This document shows positions 54,672 to 62,856 of a stretch of 64,000 nucleotides of DNA, piece after piece. The notes below the pieces were generated by a model, which saw only the letters and a list, made by a program, of their open reading frames with translations, was not told the origin of the DNA and searched no databases. The stretch covers positions 186,001-250,000 of the forward strand of contig NZ_CP042304.1 in the NCBI RefSeq assembly GCF_007859655.1, in the 5' to 3' direction. The number at the start of each line of letters is the position of its first letter. Position 1 is the first letter of the stretch. The translations under genes and the position numbers were made by a program. The DNA is from Devosia ginsengisoli (GTDB taxonomy: Bacteria; Pseudomonadota; Alphaproteobacteria; Rhizobiales; Devosiaceae).

Positions 54672-55927
54672 TCCGGTCGATTGGGCAGCAGGATTTCTTC
54701 GAACAGGCGATCGACGAACGGGTCGATGTCAACCTTGCCCGGCTCGTACCACGCGCCGAAACTGGCCCAGCCGGGGTCCAGTTCGGTGTATCCGAGCTCG
54801 GCGACGATCGCTTCCCACTTGCTGGAGGCCGTCAGAAAGCCCTCCACAACGGCGTTGGCGTCGCCGAAATACTGGAAGGACCGCATCTCCTCGAGAACCT
54901 TGTCGTTTTCGGCCACCAACCGCTCGGCGGCGTCAGGCGACAGCTCGAGCACTTCACCGCCGGCATCGGCAATGTCCTGCAACCCGACCTGGGTCTGCTT
55001 CCAGCTCGCCAGGATGGTCTGCCGGATATAGGCCTTGGACAGGTCCCACAGCAGCTGGCGCGCCTCGAGCGGAATTTCCTCCCAGAAGACAATGTCGAAC
55101 GCCATGTTGGTCGTGGTCAGCCCGAAGCCGGTATTTGCCGGCGCCAGCGCATGATAGGGCGCCAGCGGAATGATGCCGGCGACCTTGGCGGTGGTAATGG
55201 AGGTGAGGGCGCAACCGATAATGCCGCGCTGCAGGCCTTCGAACATCTCGCTATAGGGCAGCGAGACGGCAGAGGCGCCCAGCGCGTCCACCTCGCGGCC
55301 GTGGATCAGTCCACCGGCGCGGGTCTGTACGCCGGCCAGCTTTGCCACATCGTTGCGAGGCTCGCTGCAAAACAGGCCGCTGGCCGTTGTGCCGCCCTGG
55401 ATGAAGAGCGGCTCGACCCCGTAGTCGCGCTGCTCCTCGATGGCTTCTTCGGTGCCGGAAGCCTCCATCAGGGTGCCCCAGGTCTGCAATGCACCGGCAA
55501 TCGGCGAGGAATTCGAGACGAAGCTGAGATCGACCAGACCGGCGCTGATGGGGAAGTTCGAGGGGTCGTATTGGGCGATGACGCCGCCGAAGGTGATGCG
55601 CCCATCGGCCACCGCCGGCGCGGTATTGCCGGCCAGAATGGCGTTTCCGTAGACGACCTTGCCCTGGATTTTGCCGCCGGACCACTCGGTCACGGCCGCA
55701 ACATATTGTTCCGAGGCCAGGCTGTTTTCGTCACCCGGGCTGCCGGTGACCTGCATCACCAGCTCCACCGGATCCATGTCGGCCAGCGCCGCGATGAACT
55801 CTTCCTTGGCCGCCCCATAGGGCAGCCCGGCGGCATGGCTGAGCGCGGTGGTCGACAGCAAAAGGGCAAAAGAAGTCGTTATGGCGGGCAGCACATGCTG
55901 CGACCGCCGTTTGAATTCGGCAAACAT
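54668..55927 (-). CDS. TRAP transporter substrate-binding protein, DctP family
   Basis: Periplasmic receptor of 419 residues with signal peptide (LPAITTSFALLLSTTALSHA, cut near 33). Typical DctP features are GKIQGKVVYGNAILAGNTAP, then ADGRITFGGVIAQYDPSNFP, and AGGLIHGREVDALGASAVSL with the substrate-orienting Arg region (LAGVQTRAGG). Longer than the usual ~330 residues; divergent, so the ligand cannot be predicted from the standard dicarboxylate pattern. First gene of the dctP-dctQM unit; a candidate TetR operator lies 74 bases upstream. Confidence 0.88.
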   Translation of the reverse strand: MFAEFKRRSQHVLPAITTSFALLLSTTALSHAAGLPYGAAKEEFIAALADMDPVELVMQVTGSPGDENSLASEQYVAAVTEWSGGKIQGKVVYGNAILAGNTAPAVADGRITFGGVIAQYDPSNFPISAGLVDLSFVSNSSPIAGALQTWGTLMEASGTEEAIEEQRDYGVEPLFIQGGTTASGLFCSEPRNDVAKLAGVQTRAGGLIHGREVDALGASAVSLPYSEMFEGLQRGIIGCALTSITTAKVAGIIPLAPYHALAPANTGFGLTTTNMAFDIVFWEEIPLEARQLLWDLSKAYIRQTILASWKQTQVGLQDIADAGGEVLELSPDAAERLVAENDKVLEEMRSFQYFGDANAVVEGFLTASSKWEAIVAELGYTELDPGWASFGAWYEPGKVDIDPFVDRLFEEILLPNRPE

Positions 55928-56000
55928 TCGGGTCTCCTCCCCGGTAGGCGCGACAGGGCTATGTCCTGTTTTGACCGTCCTTCTTCGTGGCGATCTTTTA

Positions 56001-56017
56001 CGGACGAATAGCGTCTA
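56001..56017. promoter_or_regulatory. TetR operator candidate 1, upstream of dctP
   Basis: CGGACGAATAGCGTCTA, core GACG-AATAG-CGTC, 74 bases before the dctP start and 732 bases from the TetR gene start. Matches the other two copies at 14 or more of 17 positions. Preceded by TTTTA, as copy 2 is. Confidence 0.6.
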
Positions 56018-56107
56018 TAATACTCCGGAGCGAGCGGATGGCAAGAGTGTGCGCCATCCGAACAGGGAAGTATCGACGAATGTCGTAATCGGGGCAGGGC
56101 AGGAAAC

Positions 56108-56749
56108 CTAGGGCTTGGGCGGTGCGCCCGAAGCTGTCAGCAGAAACCGGGCAAGCGACTTGGCGAACTCGTCGGCATTGAAATTATCCAGTGGCATCAG
56201 GCCATTGCCGGCTCGCACGATGCGGTTCAGGACCGTGCCTGATAGCGCCATCTCCAGCATCTGCGAATCCACCCCGGCCGGCAATTCGCCGCGGTCGATT
56301 GCCCGCTGGAAAATCTTGGCCTGGCGCGAGGCCGTGACGGCGCCGAGGTTGAACGCGACTTCCCGAACCTCGGAATAACGGCGGGTATCGGCATGCAGAT
56401 TGAGCACGATCCCGCCCCGGGTTCCCAGGAAGCGATCGAGCATCAGCTTGATCATCGCGATCAGGTCCGCCTCGATCGATCCCTCATCGATCAGCGCGAT
56501 CGGGTCCCAGCGCAGGGCGAAGGTTTCGCGCAGCAAGTCTTCGCGAGTCGCCCATCGGCGGTAGATCGCGGCCTTGCCGACACCCGATTGTTTGGCGATT
56601 GCATCGAAATTGAATCCCGCCCAGCCGGCTTCCGAATAGATCGCGATCGCGGCATCGAAGACTTTGTCTTCGATATTGGTGTCGCGAGGGCGTCCTCGAC
56701 GGCGCGGTTCATCCGATGCGCGCAATTCTTCAGATGCCTCTTGCATCAA
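56108..56749 (-). CDS. TetR/AcrR family regulator of the island
   Basis: A 213-residue TetR repressor-type protein. N-terminal HTH at ~18-65: RGRPRDTNIEDKVFDAAIAI, AGWAGFNFDAIAKQSGVGKA and AIYRRWATREDLLRETFALR. The C-terminal ligand domain is helical with LDRFLGTRGGIVLNLHADTR. It is divergent from the CoA-transferase gene; a near-palindrome with core GACG-N5-CGTC sits between, 19 bases before its own start, suggesting autorepression. An acyl-CoA or the free acid is a likely inducer (inference from the gene context). Confidence 0.92.
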   Translation of the reverse strand: MMQEASEELRASDEPRRRGRPRDTNIEDKVFDAAIAIYSEAGWAGFNFDAIAKQSGVGKAAIYRRWATREDLLRETFALRWDPIALIDEGSIEADLIAMIKLMLDRFLGTRGGIVLNLHADTRRYSEVREVAFNLGAVTASRQAKIFQRAIDRGELPAGVDSQMLEMALSGTVLNRIVRAGNGLMPLDNFNADEFAKSLARFLLTASGAPPKP

Positions 56750-56767
56750 ACCTCCAACTGCGTATTT

Positions 56768-56784
56768 TAGACGGTAATCGTCCG
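56768..56784. promoter_or_regulatory. TetR operator candidate 2, TetR/CoA-transferase divergent gap
   Basis: TAGACGGTAATCGTCCG on the plus strand; the reverse complement CGGACGATTACCGTCTA aligns with copies 1 and 3. Core GACG-GTAAT-CGTC is a perfect inverted repeat around 5 bases. It lies between the two starts and can shut both promoters. Confidence 0.7.
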
Positions 56785-56831
56785 TAATAAAAACCTGGAC
56801 GAAACTTTACGTGAGGGATGGAGGATCCGCA

Positions 56832-59198
56832 ATGCAGCGGACTGAGCGGCCGCTTGCCGGCCTGATCGTTGTCGACCTGATGAATGGTTCATTGGCCGCG
56901 ATCGGCCGGACCCTCGCTGAGCTCGGGGCAGAGGTGGTGTTGGTGGAAACTGCCAGCTCGGCACGCCCGGGCGCTGAAGATCGCCGCCGGCAGATCGAGT
57001 TTGCAGTTGGCAATGTCGGCAAGCAGAGCGTGGTGGTGGATCTCGATACACCCCGCGGCCGCGCCAGCCTCGATGCGCTGATTGCCCGCGCCGATATCCT
57101 GATCGAGGATGCGTCTCCCGCCGCCGAGGTGCAGCTGGACCTCAATGATATCCGCGACCGCTACCAGACGCTGACGGTGCTCTCGGTCAGCGATTTCGGC
57201 AGGGACAACGTGTTCAGCGGCTACCAGGCCACCGATCCGGTGCTGCATGCCCTGTCGAGCGAACTGGCGCGCTCCGGCATCAAGGGGCGCATACCCCTGC
57301 TGCCCCCCGGCCAGCTGGCCTATGCCACGGCCGCCACGCAGGCCACTTTTGCCGTCCTGCTGGCCTACTACAACCGCCTTCGCACCGGCTGGGGCGATTG
57401 GCTCGACTTCTCGGCGCTCGATGGCGTCTCGCAGGCGCTCGATCCCGGTTTCGGTATCGGCGGCAGCGCCACGCAAGGCGGCCGGCCGAGCGATATGCCG
57501 CGTGACCGCCCACCCAGGGGACAGCTCTATCCCATCATCGACTGCGCCGACGGCAAGGTGCGCATCTGCGTCCTCTCGCCTCGCCAGTGGCAATCGCTGC
57601 ACAGGCTCATGGGAAGCCCCGAAGCATTTGCCGATCCCGCCTTCGGCAACACGAAGGTGCGGCGTGAATCGGAGGCGTTGAACGAGGCTATCGCCGCCCA
57701 TTTCGCCACCATGACCCGCAAGGAACTCGAGATTGCTGGCGAGACATTCGGTGTGCCGATCGGTGCGGTGCTCTCGCTGGAAGAGGCTGTCGTCACCGAG
57801 CATATGCAAGCCCGCGAGACACTGACAACGGTTGCCGACGGTTTCGGCGGTACGATCCAGCTCACCAACGGCGCGCTGGAAATCAACGGCGTGCGCATGG
57901 GGCCACCAAAGCATGTCTCAGCGCGTGGCGCCGACAGCGTCAAGATCGGTGGCAAGCCGCTCGGTGCCCATCGCCAGGGTCCAAAACCCGGCAAGCGTCC
58001 GCTGGAAGGCATTCGCGTACTCGATCTCGGCGTCATCGTCGTGGGCGCCGAGCAGGGTCGCCTGCTTGCCGACTACGGCGCCGATGTCATCAAGGTCGAG
58101 GCCAAGGCCTTCCCGGACGGCGGTCGCCAGACCCTGAATGGCGAGCCGCTGTCCATGGGCTTTGCCGCCGGCCATCGCAACAAGCGGAGCCTCGGGCTCA
58201 ACCTGAAGAGCGAGGAGGGCAGAAAGCTATTCCTGCGGCTCGCCGAGAAGGCGGATGTCATTCTCTCCAACTTCAAGGCGGGAACGCTGGAATCGCTGGG
58301 CCTGGGCTATGACGTCGTCAGCCAGATCAACCCGGAAATCATCATGGTCGACAGCTCCGCCTTCGGCCCGACAGGGCCGTGGAGCCGCCGCATGGGCTAT
58401 GGCCCGCTGGTCCGGGCCAATGCCGGCCTGACCGACCTCTGGCGCTACCCCGACGATCCGGAAAGCTATTCGGACTCGGTGACGATCTACCCTGATCACA
58501 CCGCCGCACGGGTCGGCGTGGTTGCCATTCTCGCCATGCTGATCGCCCGTCTCGGGCATGGCAGGGGCGGGCGGGTCAGCATCGCCCAGGCCGAAATCAT
58601 GCTCAACCAGATGAGCGAGCAGATCGCCCTGGTCGGCGAGGGCCTGCCGCTTGAGCCCGCCGATGCGCCCTGGGGCGTCTTTCCCTGCAAGGGCGACGAC
58701 GAATGGTGCGTGATAACGGTCCGCAATGATGCCGACTGGCAGGCGCTGAATGCCGTCACAGGATGGTCCAAGGTCTTGGGCGACACGCGTCTTGCGACCC
58801 GTGAAGGGCGCCATGTCCACCGGGAGCATATCGAGGCCGCCCTGCGACAGTGGCTTGCCGACAAGACACCGCACGAGGCCATGGCCATCCTGCAGCAGGC
58901 CGGTGTGCCGGCTGCGGCGATGTTCCGGGTTCATGACCTGATGGAGCAGTTCTATTTCGGCCAGCGCTCTTTCCTGCGCAGCGAAACCCACCCCCACATC
59001 CCCGGAAGCTACCTCGTGGAACGGCATTCCATTGTCAGCCACGACCTGGCCGAACCCCCAATGGGTGCCGCGCCGCTGATGGGGCAGCACACGACCGAAG
59101 TGGTGCGCGACTGGTTGCGCCTGACCGGTGCCGAGACCGACCGATTGGTCGCTGCCGGGGTCCTTGAGCCAATTGAACAGCCGGTCGCGGCGGAATGA
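56832..59198 (+). CDS. Tandem CaiB/BaiF (family III) CoA-transferase
   Basis: Large fused CoA-transferase of ~788 residues: domain 1 from RPLAGLIVVDLMNGSLAAIG to ~385, domain 2 from KRPLEGIRVLDLGVIVVGAE to the end. Domain 2 has the family pattern LLADYGADVIKVEAKAFPDG, NKRSLGLNLKSEEGRKLFLR, AFGPTGPWSRRMGYGPLVRA and an Asp in SVTIYPDHTAARVGVVAILA at the place of the catalytic residue. In domain 1 that place reads PPGQLAYATAATQATFAVLL, without Asp, so it may be structural. Start at ATG 56832 with GGAGG 7 bases before; an upstream GTG at 56811 is less likely. Probably activates the island's acid as a CoA thioester. Confidence 0.9.
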   Translation: MQRTERPLAGLIVVDLMNGSLAAIGRTLAELGAEVVLVETASSARPGAEDRRRQIEFAVGNVGKQSVVVDLDTPRGRASLDALIARADILIEDASPAAEVQLDLNDIRDRYQTLTVLSVSDFGRDNVFSGYQATDPVLHALSSELARSGIKGRIPLLPPGQLAYATAATQATFAVLLAYYNRLRTGWGDWLDFSALDGVSQALDPGFGIGGSATQGGRPSDMPRDRPPRGQLYPIIDCADGKVRICVLSPRQWQSLHRLMGSPEAFADPAFGNTKVRRESEALNEAIAAHFATMTRKELEIAGETFGVPIGAVLSLEEAVVTEHMQARETLTTVADGFGGTIQLTNGALEINGVRMGPPKHVSARGADSVKIGGKPLGAHRQGPKPGKRPLEGIRVLDLGVIVVGAEQGRLLADYGADVIKVEAKAFPDGGRQTLNGEPLSMGFAAGHRNKRSLGLNLKSEEGRKLFLRLAEKADVILSNFKAGTLESLGLGYDVVSQINPEIIMVDSSAFGPTGPWSRRMGYGPLVRANAGLTDLWRYPDDPESYSDSVTIYPDHTAARVGVVAILAMLIARLGHGRGGRVSIAQAEIMLNQMSEQIALVGEGLPLEPADAPWGVFPCKGDDEWCVITVRNDADWQALNAVTGWSKVLGDTRLATREGRHVHREHIEAALRQWLADKTPHEAMAILQQAGVPAAAMFRVHDLMEQFYFGQRSFLRSETHPHIPGSYLVERHSIVSHDLAEPPMGAAPLMGQHTTEVVRDWLRLTGAETDRLVAAGVLEPIEQPVAAE

Positions 59199-59210
59199 GA
59201 GGAGAGCAAT

Positions 59211-60012
59211 ATGTCTGAAGAAAAGCCGGCGGTGCTGGTTGAGCGCCGCGAACACGTGATGATCATCACGCTGAACCGTCCCGAAGCCCGTAATGCCATC
59301 AACAAGGCAGTCCATGTCGGCGTCGGTACGGCGCTGGAGGAGGCCGAGCACGATCTCGGAAATCCGGGCCGTCATCCTGACCGGCGCGGGTGACCGCGCT
59401 TTCTGCGCCGGCGCCGATCTGGTCGCCGTATCGCGCGGGGAAAATCTGCGGCCCGATGACCCGGCCCAGCAGGCCTGGGGCTTTGCCGGCTTCGTCTCAC
59501 ACCCGATCAGCAAGCCTGTCATCGCGGCCGTGAACGGCTTTGCCCTGGGCGGCGGCACCGAGATATCGCTGGCTGCCGACCTGATCGTCGCCGCCGATAG
59601 CGCCAGCTTCGGCTTGCCCGAGGTCAAGCGTGGCATCTATGCCGGTGCGGGCGGCACGTTTCGCATCGTCGAGCAACTGCCCAGGAAAGTCGGCATGGAA
59701 TTGCTGCTGACCGGCGAGCCGATCACGGCCCAGCGCGCCAAGGAACTCGGCTTCGTCAACGTCGTCGTGCCGCTGCCCGAACTGCTGGATGCGGCATTGG
59801 CTCTTGCGGCGCGCATCACCGTCAACGCCCCCATCTCGGTCCAGGCCAGCAAGCGGATCGCGCTGGGCATTATCGATGGGCGCATTCCGGCCGACAACGA
59901 CGCCTGGGCCCGCAGCGCCGCCGAGGCCAAGGTCGTCATGGCGTCCGAGGATGCCAAGGAAGGCCCGCGCGCCTTCGCCGAAAAACGTACGCCAGTCTGG
60001 AAGGGACGCTGA
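59211..60012 (+). pseudogene. Enoyl-CoA hydratase/isomerase, frameshifted at ~59355
   Basis: Crotonase-family enzyme of ~266 residues if repaired. First part AVLVERREHVMIITLNRPEA, then RNAINKAVHVGVGTALEEAE; after EHD the frame slips by one and continues EIRAVILTGAGDRAFCAGAD (first oxyanion-hole strand), VNGFALGGGTEISLAADLIV and LPEVKRGIYAGAGGTFRIVE, with the acid region, to the end KRTPVWKGR. Removing the T at 59356 gives GAT CCG GAA ATC, i.e. EHDPEIRAV, as in relatives. Lies 12 bases after the CoA-transferase and 2 before the thiolase-like gene, so it belongs to the same operon. Probably an indel error. Confidence 0.82.
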
Positions 60013-60014
60013 TC

Positions 60015-61508
60015 ATGACCATGGATGCAGAACATACCCCCGTCATCGTCGGGGTCGGGCAATATAATGACCGCCCCGAAAACCCCGATGACGGTCTCGA
60101 CTCATTGGGCCTCATGGAGCAGGCGCTGCGTCGCGCTGACTCTGATGCCGGCGGTGGTTGGCTTGGGGATATCGACTGGCTGGGAACGGTGGACCAGATA
60201 TCCTGGCCGCAACTGGGCGAAATCACCGCGCCATTGAGCGAGCGCCTCGGCGCCAACCCCAAGCACCGCACCACAACCTCGATGGCCAGCGGCGACAGCC
60301 CGATCTTCCTGCTCAACGAGGCAGCCAATGCGATTGGCGCCGGGGAGGCCAAGGTGGCCGCCGTCGTCGGCGGCGAGGCCCTGCGGACGGCGGCGCATTT
60401 TGCCAAAAAGGGGAACGGCGGCTTCAGCTCGGTTCGTGAATCATCGATGCAGCGCGCACCGAGCTTCCGCAAGCGTTATGGCCTGGCGGGTCCGGTCGAC
60501 CTCTACCCGCTCTATGAGAATGCCAGCCGCGCCGCTTACGGCCAGACCCTGGCTGAAGGGCAGGACGAAAGCGCCGCCATCTGGTCGCGCTTCGCGCAGG
60601 TCGCGGCGGAGAATGACGGCGCCTGGATTCGACGCGGTGCTACGCCGGACGAGATCAAGACGCCGTCCGAGAATAATCGGCCGATTTCGCACCCCTATAA
60701 CAAGCTGATGGTGGCCAACAGCTCGGTCAACCAGGGTGCCGGCTATATCGTCACCAGCCTGGCCGAGGCCCGCCGTCGTGGCGTGCCGGAAAAGAACATC
60801 GTCTATATCGGCCTCGGCGCCTCCGGCCACGAGCCGGACGATCCGCTTGGCCGCGACCGCTACGACCGCTCGCCATCCATGGCCGTATCCATCAATCGCG
60901 CGCTCGAGCTCAATCGGCTCAAGACCGAAGACCTGGACTATGTCGAGCTCTATAGCTGCTTCCCCACCGTGCCCAAAATGGCCCGTCGCATCCTGAACTG
61001 GCCGCTGGAGAAGCCGGCCACGGTGTTTGGCGGCCTCACCTTCGGGGGCGGACCGATCGGCAACTACATGGCGCATGCCGTGGTCAGCATGGTCCAGAAG
61101 CTCCGTCAGGACGGACGTTTCGGCCTGTTGTTTGCCAATGGCGGCATCGCCACGCACAACCACACGATCGCCCTGTCCACCGAGCCATTCCCGCAGGCCC
61201 GGTTCCCGCAGGACTTCCACTTCCAGGCCGAGGCCGACAGTGCTCGCGGCGCGGTGCCGCCCACCGTCGAGAGCTACCAGGGCCCGGCAACGGTCGAGAC
61301 CTATACCGTACTCTACGAGCGCGACGGCTCGCCCCGTTTCGGCGTCGTGGTGGCGCGAACGCCGGGCGGCGAGCGGACCCTGGCCAAGATCCTGCCCGAT
61401 GACAGCGAGGGCATCGCCTTCCTGATCAGCGGAGCGGCAGAGCCGGTCGGAACCTCCGGCACCATCGTGCCCGGTCCCGATGGCGACCAGATCTGGCAGC
61501 GCGCCTAG
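60015..61508 (+). CDS. Thiolase-like protein (TLP1/SCP2-thiolase type)
   Basis: Thiolase-superfamily protein of 497 residues. N-terminal half begins HTPVIVGVGQYNDRPENPDD. The nucleophile region reads TTTSMASGDSPIFLLNEAAN, without the usual Cys. The C-terminal half shows VELYSCFPTVPKMARRILNW, then GGLTFGGGPIGNYMAHAVVS and LLFANGGIATHNHTIALSTE, with an extra ~100-residue C-terminal domain (AVPPTVESYQGPATVETYTV and on) as in TLP1 proteins. Thiolytic cleavage may be replaced by another C-C or thioester reaction. Second or third gene of the CoA operon; starts 2 bases after the hydratase stop. Confidence 0.8.
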   Translation: MTMDAEHTPVIVGVGQYNDRPENPDDGLDSLGLMEQALRRADSDAGGGWLGDIDWLGTVDQISWPQLGEITAPLSERLGANPKHRTTTSMASGDSPIFLLNEAANAIGAGEAKVAAVVGGEALRTAAHFAKKGNGGFSSVRESSMQRAPSFRKRYGLAGPVDLYPLYENASRAAYGQTLAEGQDESAAIWSRFAQVAAENDGAWIRRGATPDEIKTPSENNRPISHPYNKLMVANSSVNQGAGYIVTSLAEARRRGVPEKNIVYIGLGASGHEPDDPLGRDRYDRSPSMAVSINRALELNRLKTEDLDYVELYSCFPTVPKMARRILNWPLEKPATVFGGLTFGGGPIGNYMAHAVVSMVQKLRQDGRFGLLFANGGIATHNHTIALSTEPFPQARFPQDFHFQAEADSARGAVPPTVESYQGPATVETYTVLYERDGSPRFGVVVARTPGGERTLAKILPDDSEGIAFLISGAAEPVGTSGTIVPGPDGDQIWQRA

Positions 61509-61517
61509 GGGGCATAA

Positions 61518-62765
61518 ATGGTGGACGTCGTCGCGGCGCCACGGCCGGTCATGAGCATCGGGCGCGTCAGCTTCTTTGGCGCGCTCCTGATCGCGATCGG
61601 CCCGATCTCGATGACCCTCTATTCCCCGGCGATGACCAGCATCGTCGAGGCAATGGGGACGACGGAGGCCATGGTGAAACTCACCATGACCTCCTACTAC
61701 GCCGGTTTCGCCTTCGCCCAACTGCTGGCCGGGCCAATCTCGGATGCGCTGGGCCGGCGTGGTGTCACGGCGGGTTTTATCGGCCTGTTCCTGTTCGGCA
61801 CCCTCATCTGCCTGGTGGCGCCCTCAGTCGAGATACTCATCGCCGGACGGGTGCTGCAGGGCCTAGGGGCTTCGGCCGGCGCGGTCATTTCGCGGGCTGT
61901 TATCCGCGATGTGTTCGAGGGCGACGATTCCTCGCGCATCATGAACCTCATCGGCATCATCCTGGCGGTCGGCCCCGCCTTTGCCCCCACCCTTGGCGCC
62001 CTCATCCTGTCATTCTGGGGCTGGCAATCGACCTTCGTCTTCATGTTCCTGATGGGGACTGCGGTGCTTGTCGCCATGCTGGTCGGAATGCGGGAAACCG
62101 CGCCGCCCGATCGGCCCAGCTTCCGGCTCGCGCCGCTCCTCACCAATTACGGCGTGCTGATCCGCAATCGTTCCTTCCTCGCCACCACCACCGTGGTGGC
62201 CGGCGCGGTGGGCATCTTCTATGCGCAGTCCACGCTGCTGCCCTTCGTGCTCATGGGCCGGATCGGCATGTCGGCGGGTGAATTCGGCATCGGCATGCTG
62301 CTGCAATGGGGCGGTTATTTTGCCGGGGCAATCGTGGTGCGGCGGCTGATGGATCGCGTCGGCGCCATGGCTTTGGTGCTGCCCGGTCTGCTGATCGTTT
62401 CGCTGGCGAGCGTGCTGCTGCTCAATACGCTCATCTTCACGCCCTCCTATCTCACTGTCATGCTGCCGATCGCGCTGCTGACCTTCGGCAATGCCTTTGT
62501 CGGCCCCGCCATGACCACGGCCACGCTGGCCCCCTTTCCCAGGATGGCCGGCACCGCCTCCTCGCTTATGGGGTTCCTGCAGATGGCGGCCGGCCTGCTG
62601 GTCAGCACCTTTGCCAGCCTGGCATCCGATCCTGTGCTGGCTCTGGTCGCCGCCAGTGTCGGCATGTCGGCAATGTCATGCCTTGCCTTCACCTACTACC
62701 GGTTGAAATTCCGTCGCGTTGAGGTCAATCCGCCATTGATCCTGCGGTCGCCCGCGGATGACTAG
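61518..62765 (+). CDS. MFS transporter, Bcr/CflA-like
   Basis: Twelve-helix exporter or importer of 415 residues. MFS motif A in GPISDALGRRGVTAGFIGLF (~73-92), RVLQGLGASAGAVISRAVIR (~113-132, Bcr/CflA type) and FAPTLGALILSFWGWQSTFV (~153-172). Motif-C region present. Such proteins usually export drugs; in this operon it might export an inhibitory intermediate or take up the growth substrate alongside the TRAP system. It starts 9 bases after the thiolase-like gene. Confidence 0.88.
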   Translation: MVDVVAAPRPVMSIGRVSFFGALLIAIGPISMTLYSPAMTSIVEAMGTTEAMVKLTMTSYYAGFAFAQLLAGPISDALGRRGVTAGFIGLFLFGTLICLVAPSVEILIAGRVLQGLGASAGAVISRAVIRDVFEGDDSSRIMNLIGIILAVGPAFAPTLGALILSFWGWQSTFVFMFLMGTAVLVAMLVGMRETAPPDRPSFRLAPLLTNYGVLIRNRSFLATTTVVAGAVGIFYAQSTLLPFVLMGRIGMSAGEFGIGMLLQWGGYFAGAIVVRRLMDRVGAMALVLPGLLIVSLASVLLLNTLIFTPSYLTVMLPIALLTFGNAFVGPAMTTATLAPFPRMAGTASSLMGFLQMAAGLLVSTFASLASDPVLALVAASVGMSAMSCLAFTYYRLKFRRVEVNPPLILRSPADD

Positions 62766-62798
62766 CTGCGATGGATTTGCCGGGTCGGTTGACGATTG

Positions 62799-62815
62799 CG
62801 GACGAATGGCGTCTA
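62799..62815. promoter_or_regulatory. TetR operator candidate 3, upstream of the MBL gene
   Basis: CGGACGAATGGCGTCTA, core GACG-AATGG-CGTC, 42 bases before the MBL ATG and 33 bases after the MFS stop. Identical to copy 1 at 16 of 17 positions. Suggests that the MBL gene has its own promoter but answers to the same regulator. Confidence 0.6.
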
Positions 62816-62856
62816 GAACGTCCGTCTTTTCCAGCCTGTCTGCCTGATCATGCTCA

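Noticed and set aside
18768..60012. Programmed ribosomal frameshifting in the six broken genes
   Set aside because: The sites differ in direction of shift, lack classical slippery heptamers with downstream structures, and fall in unrelated housekeeping genes.
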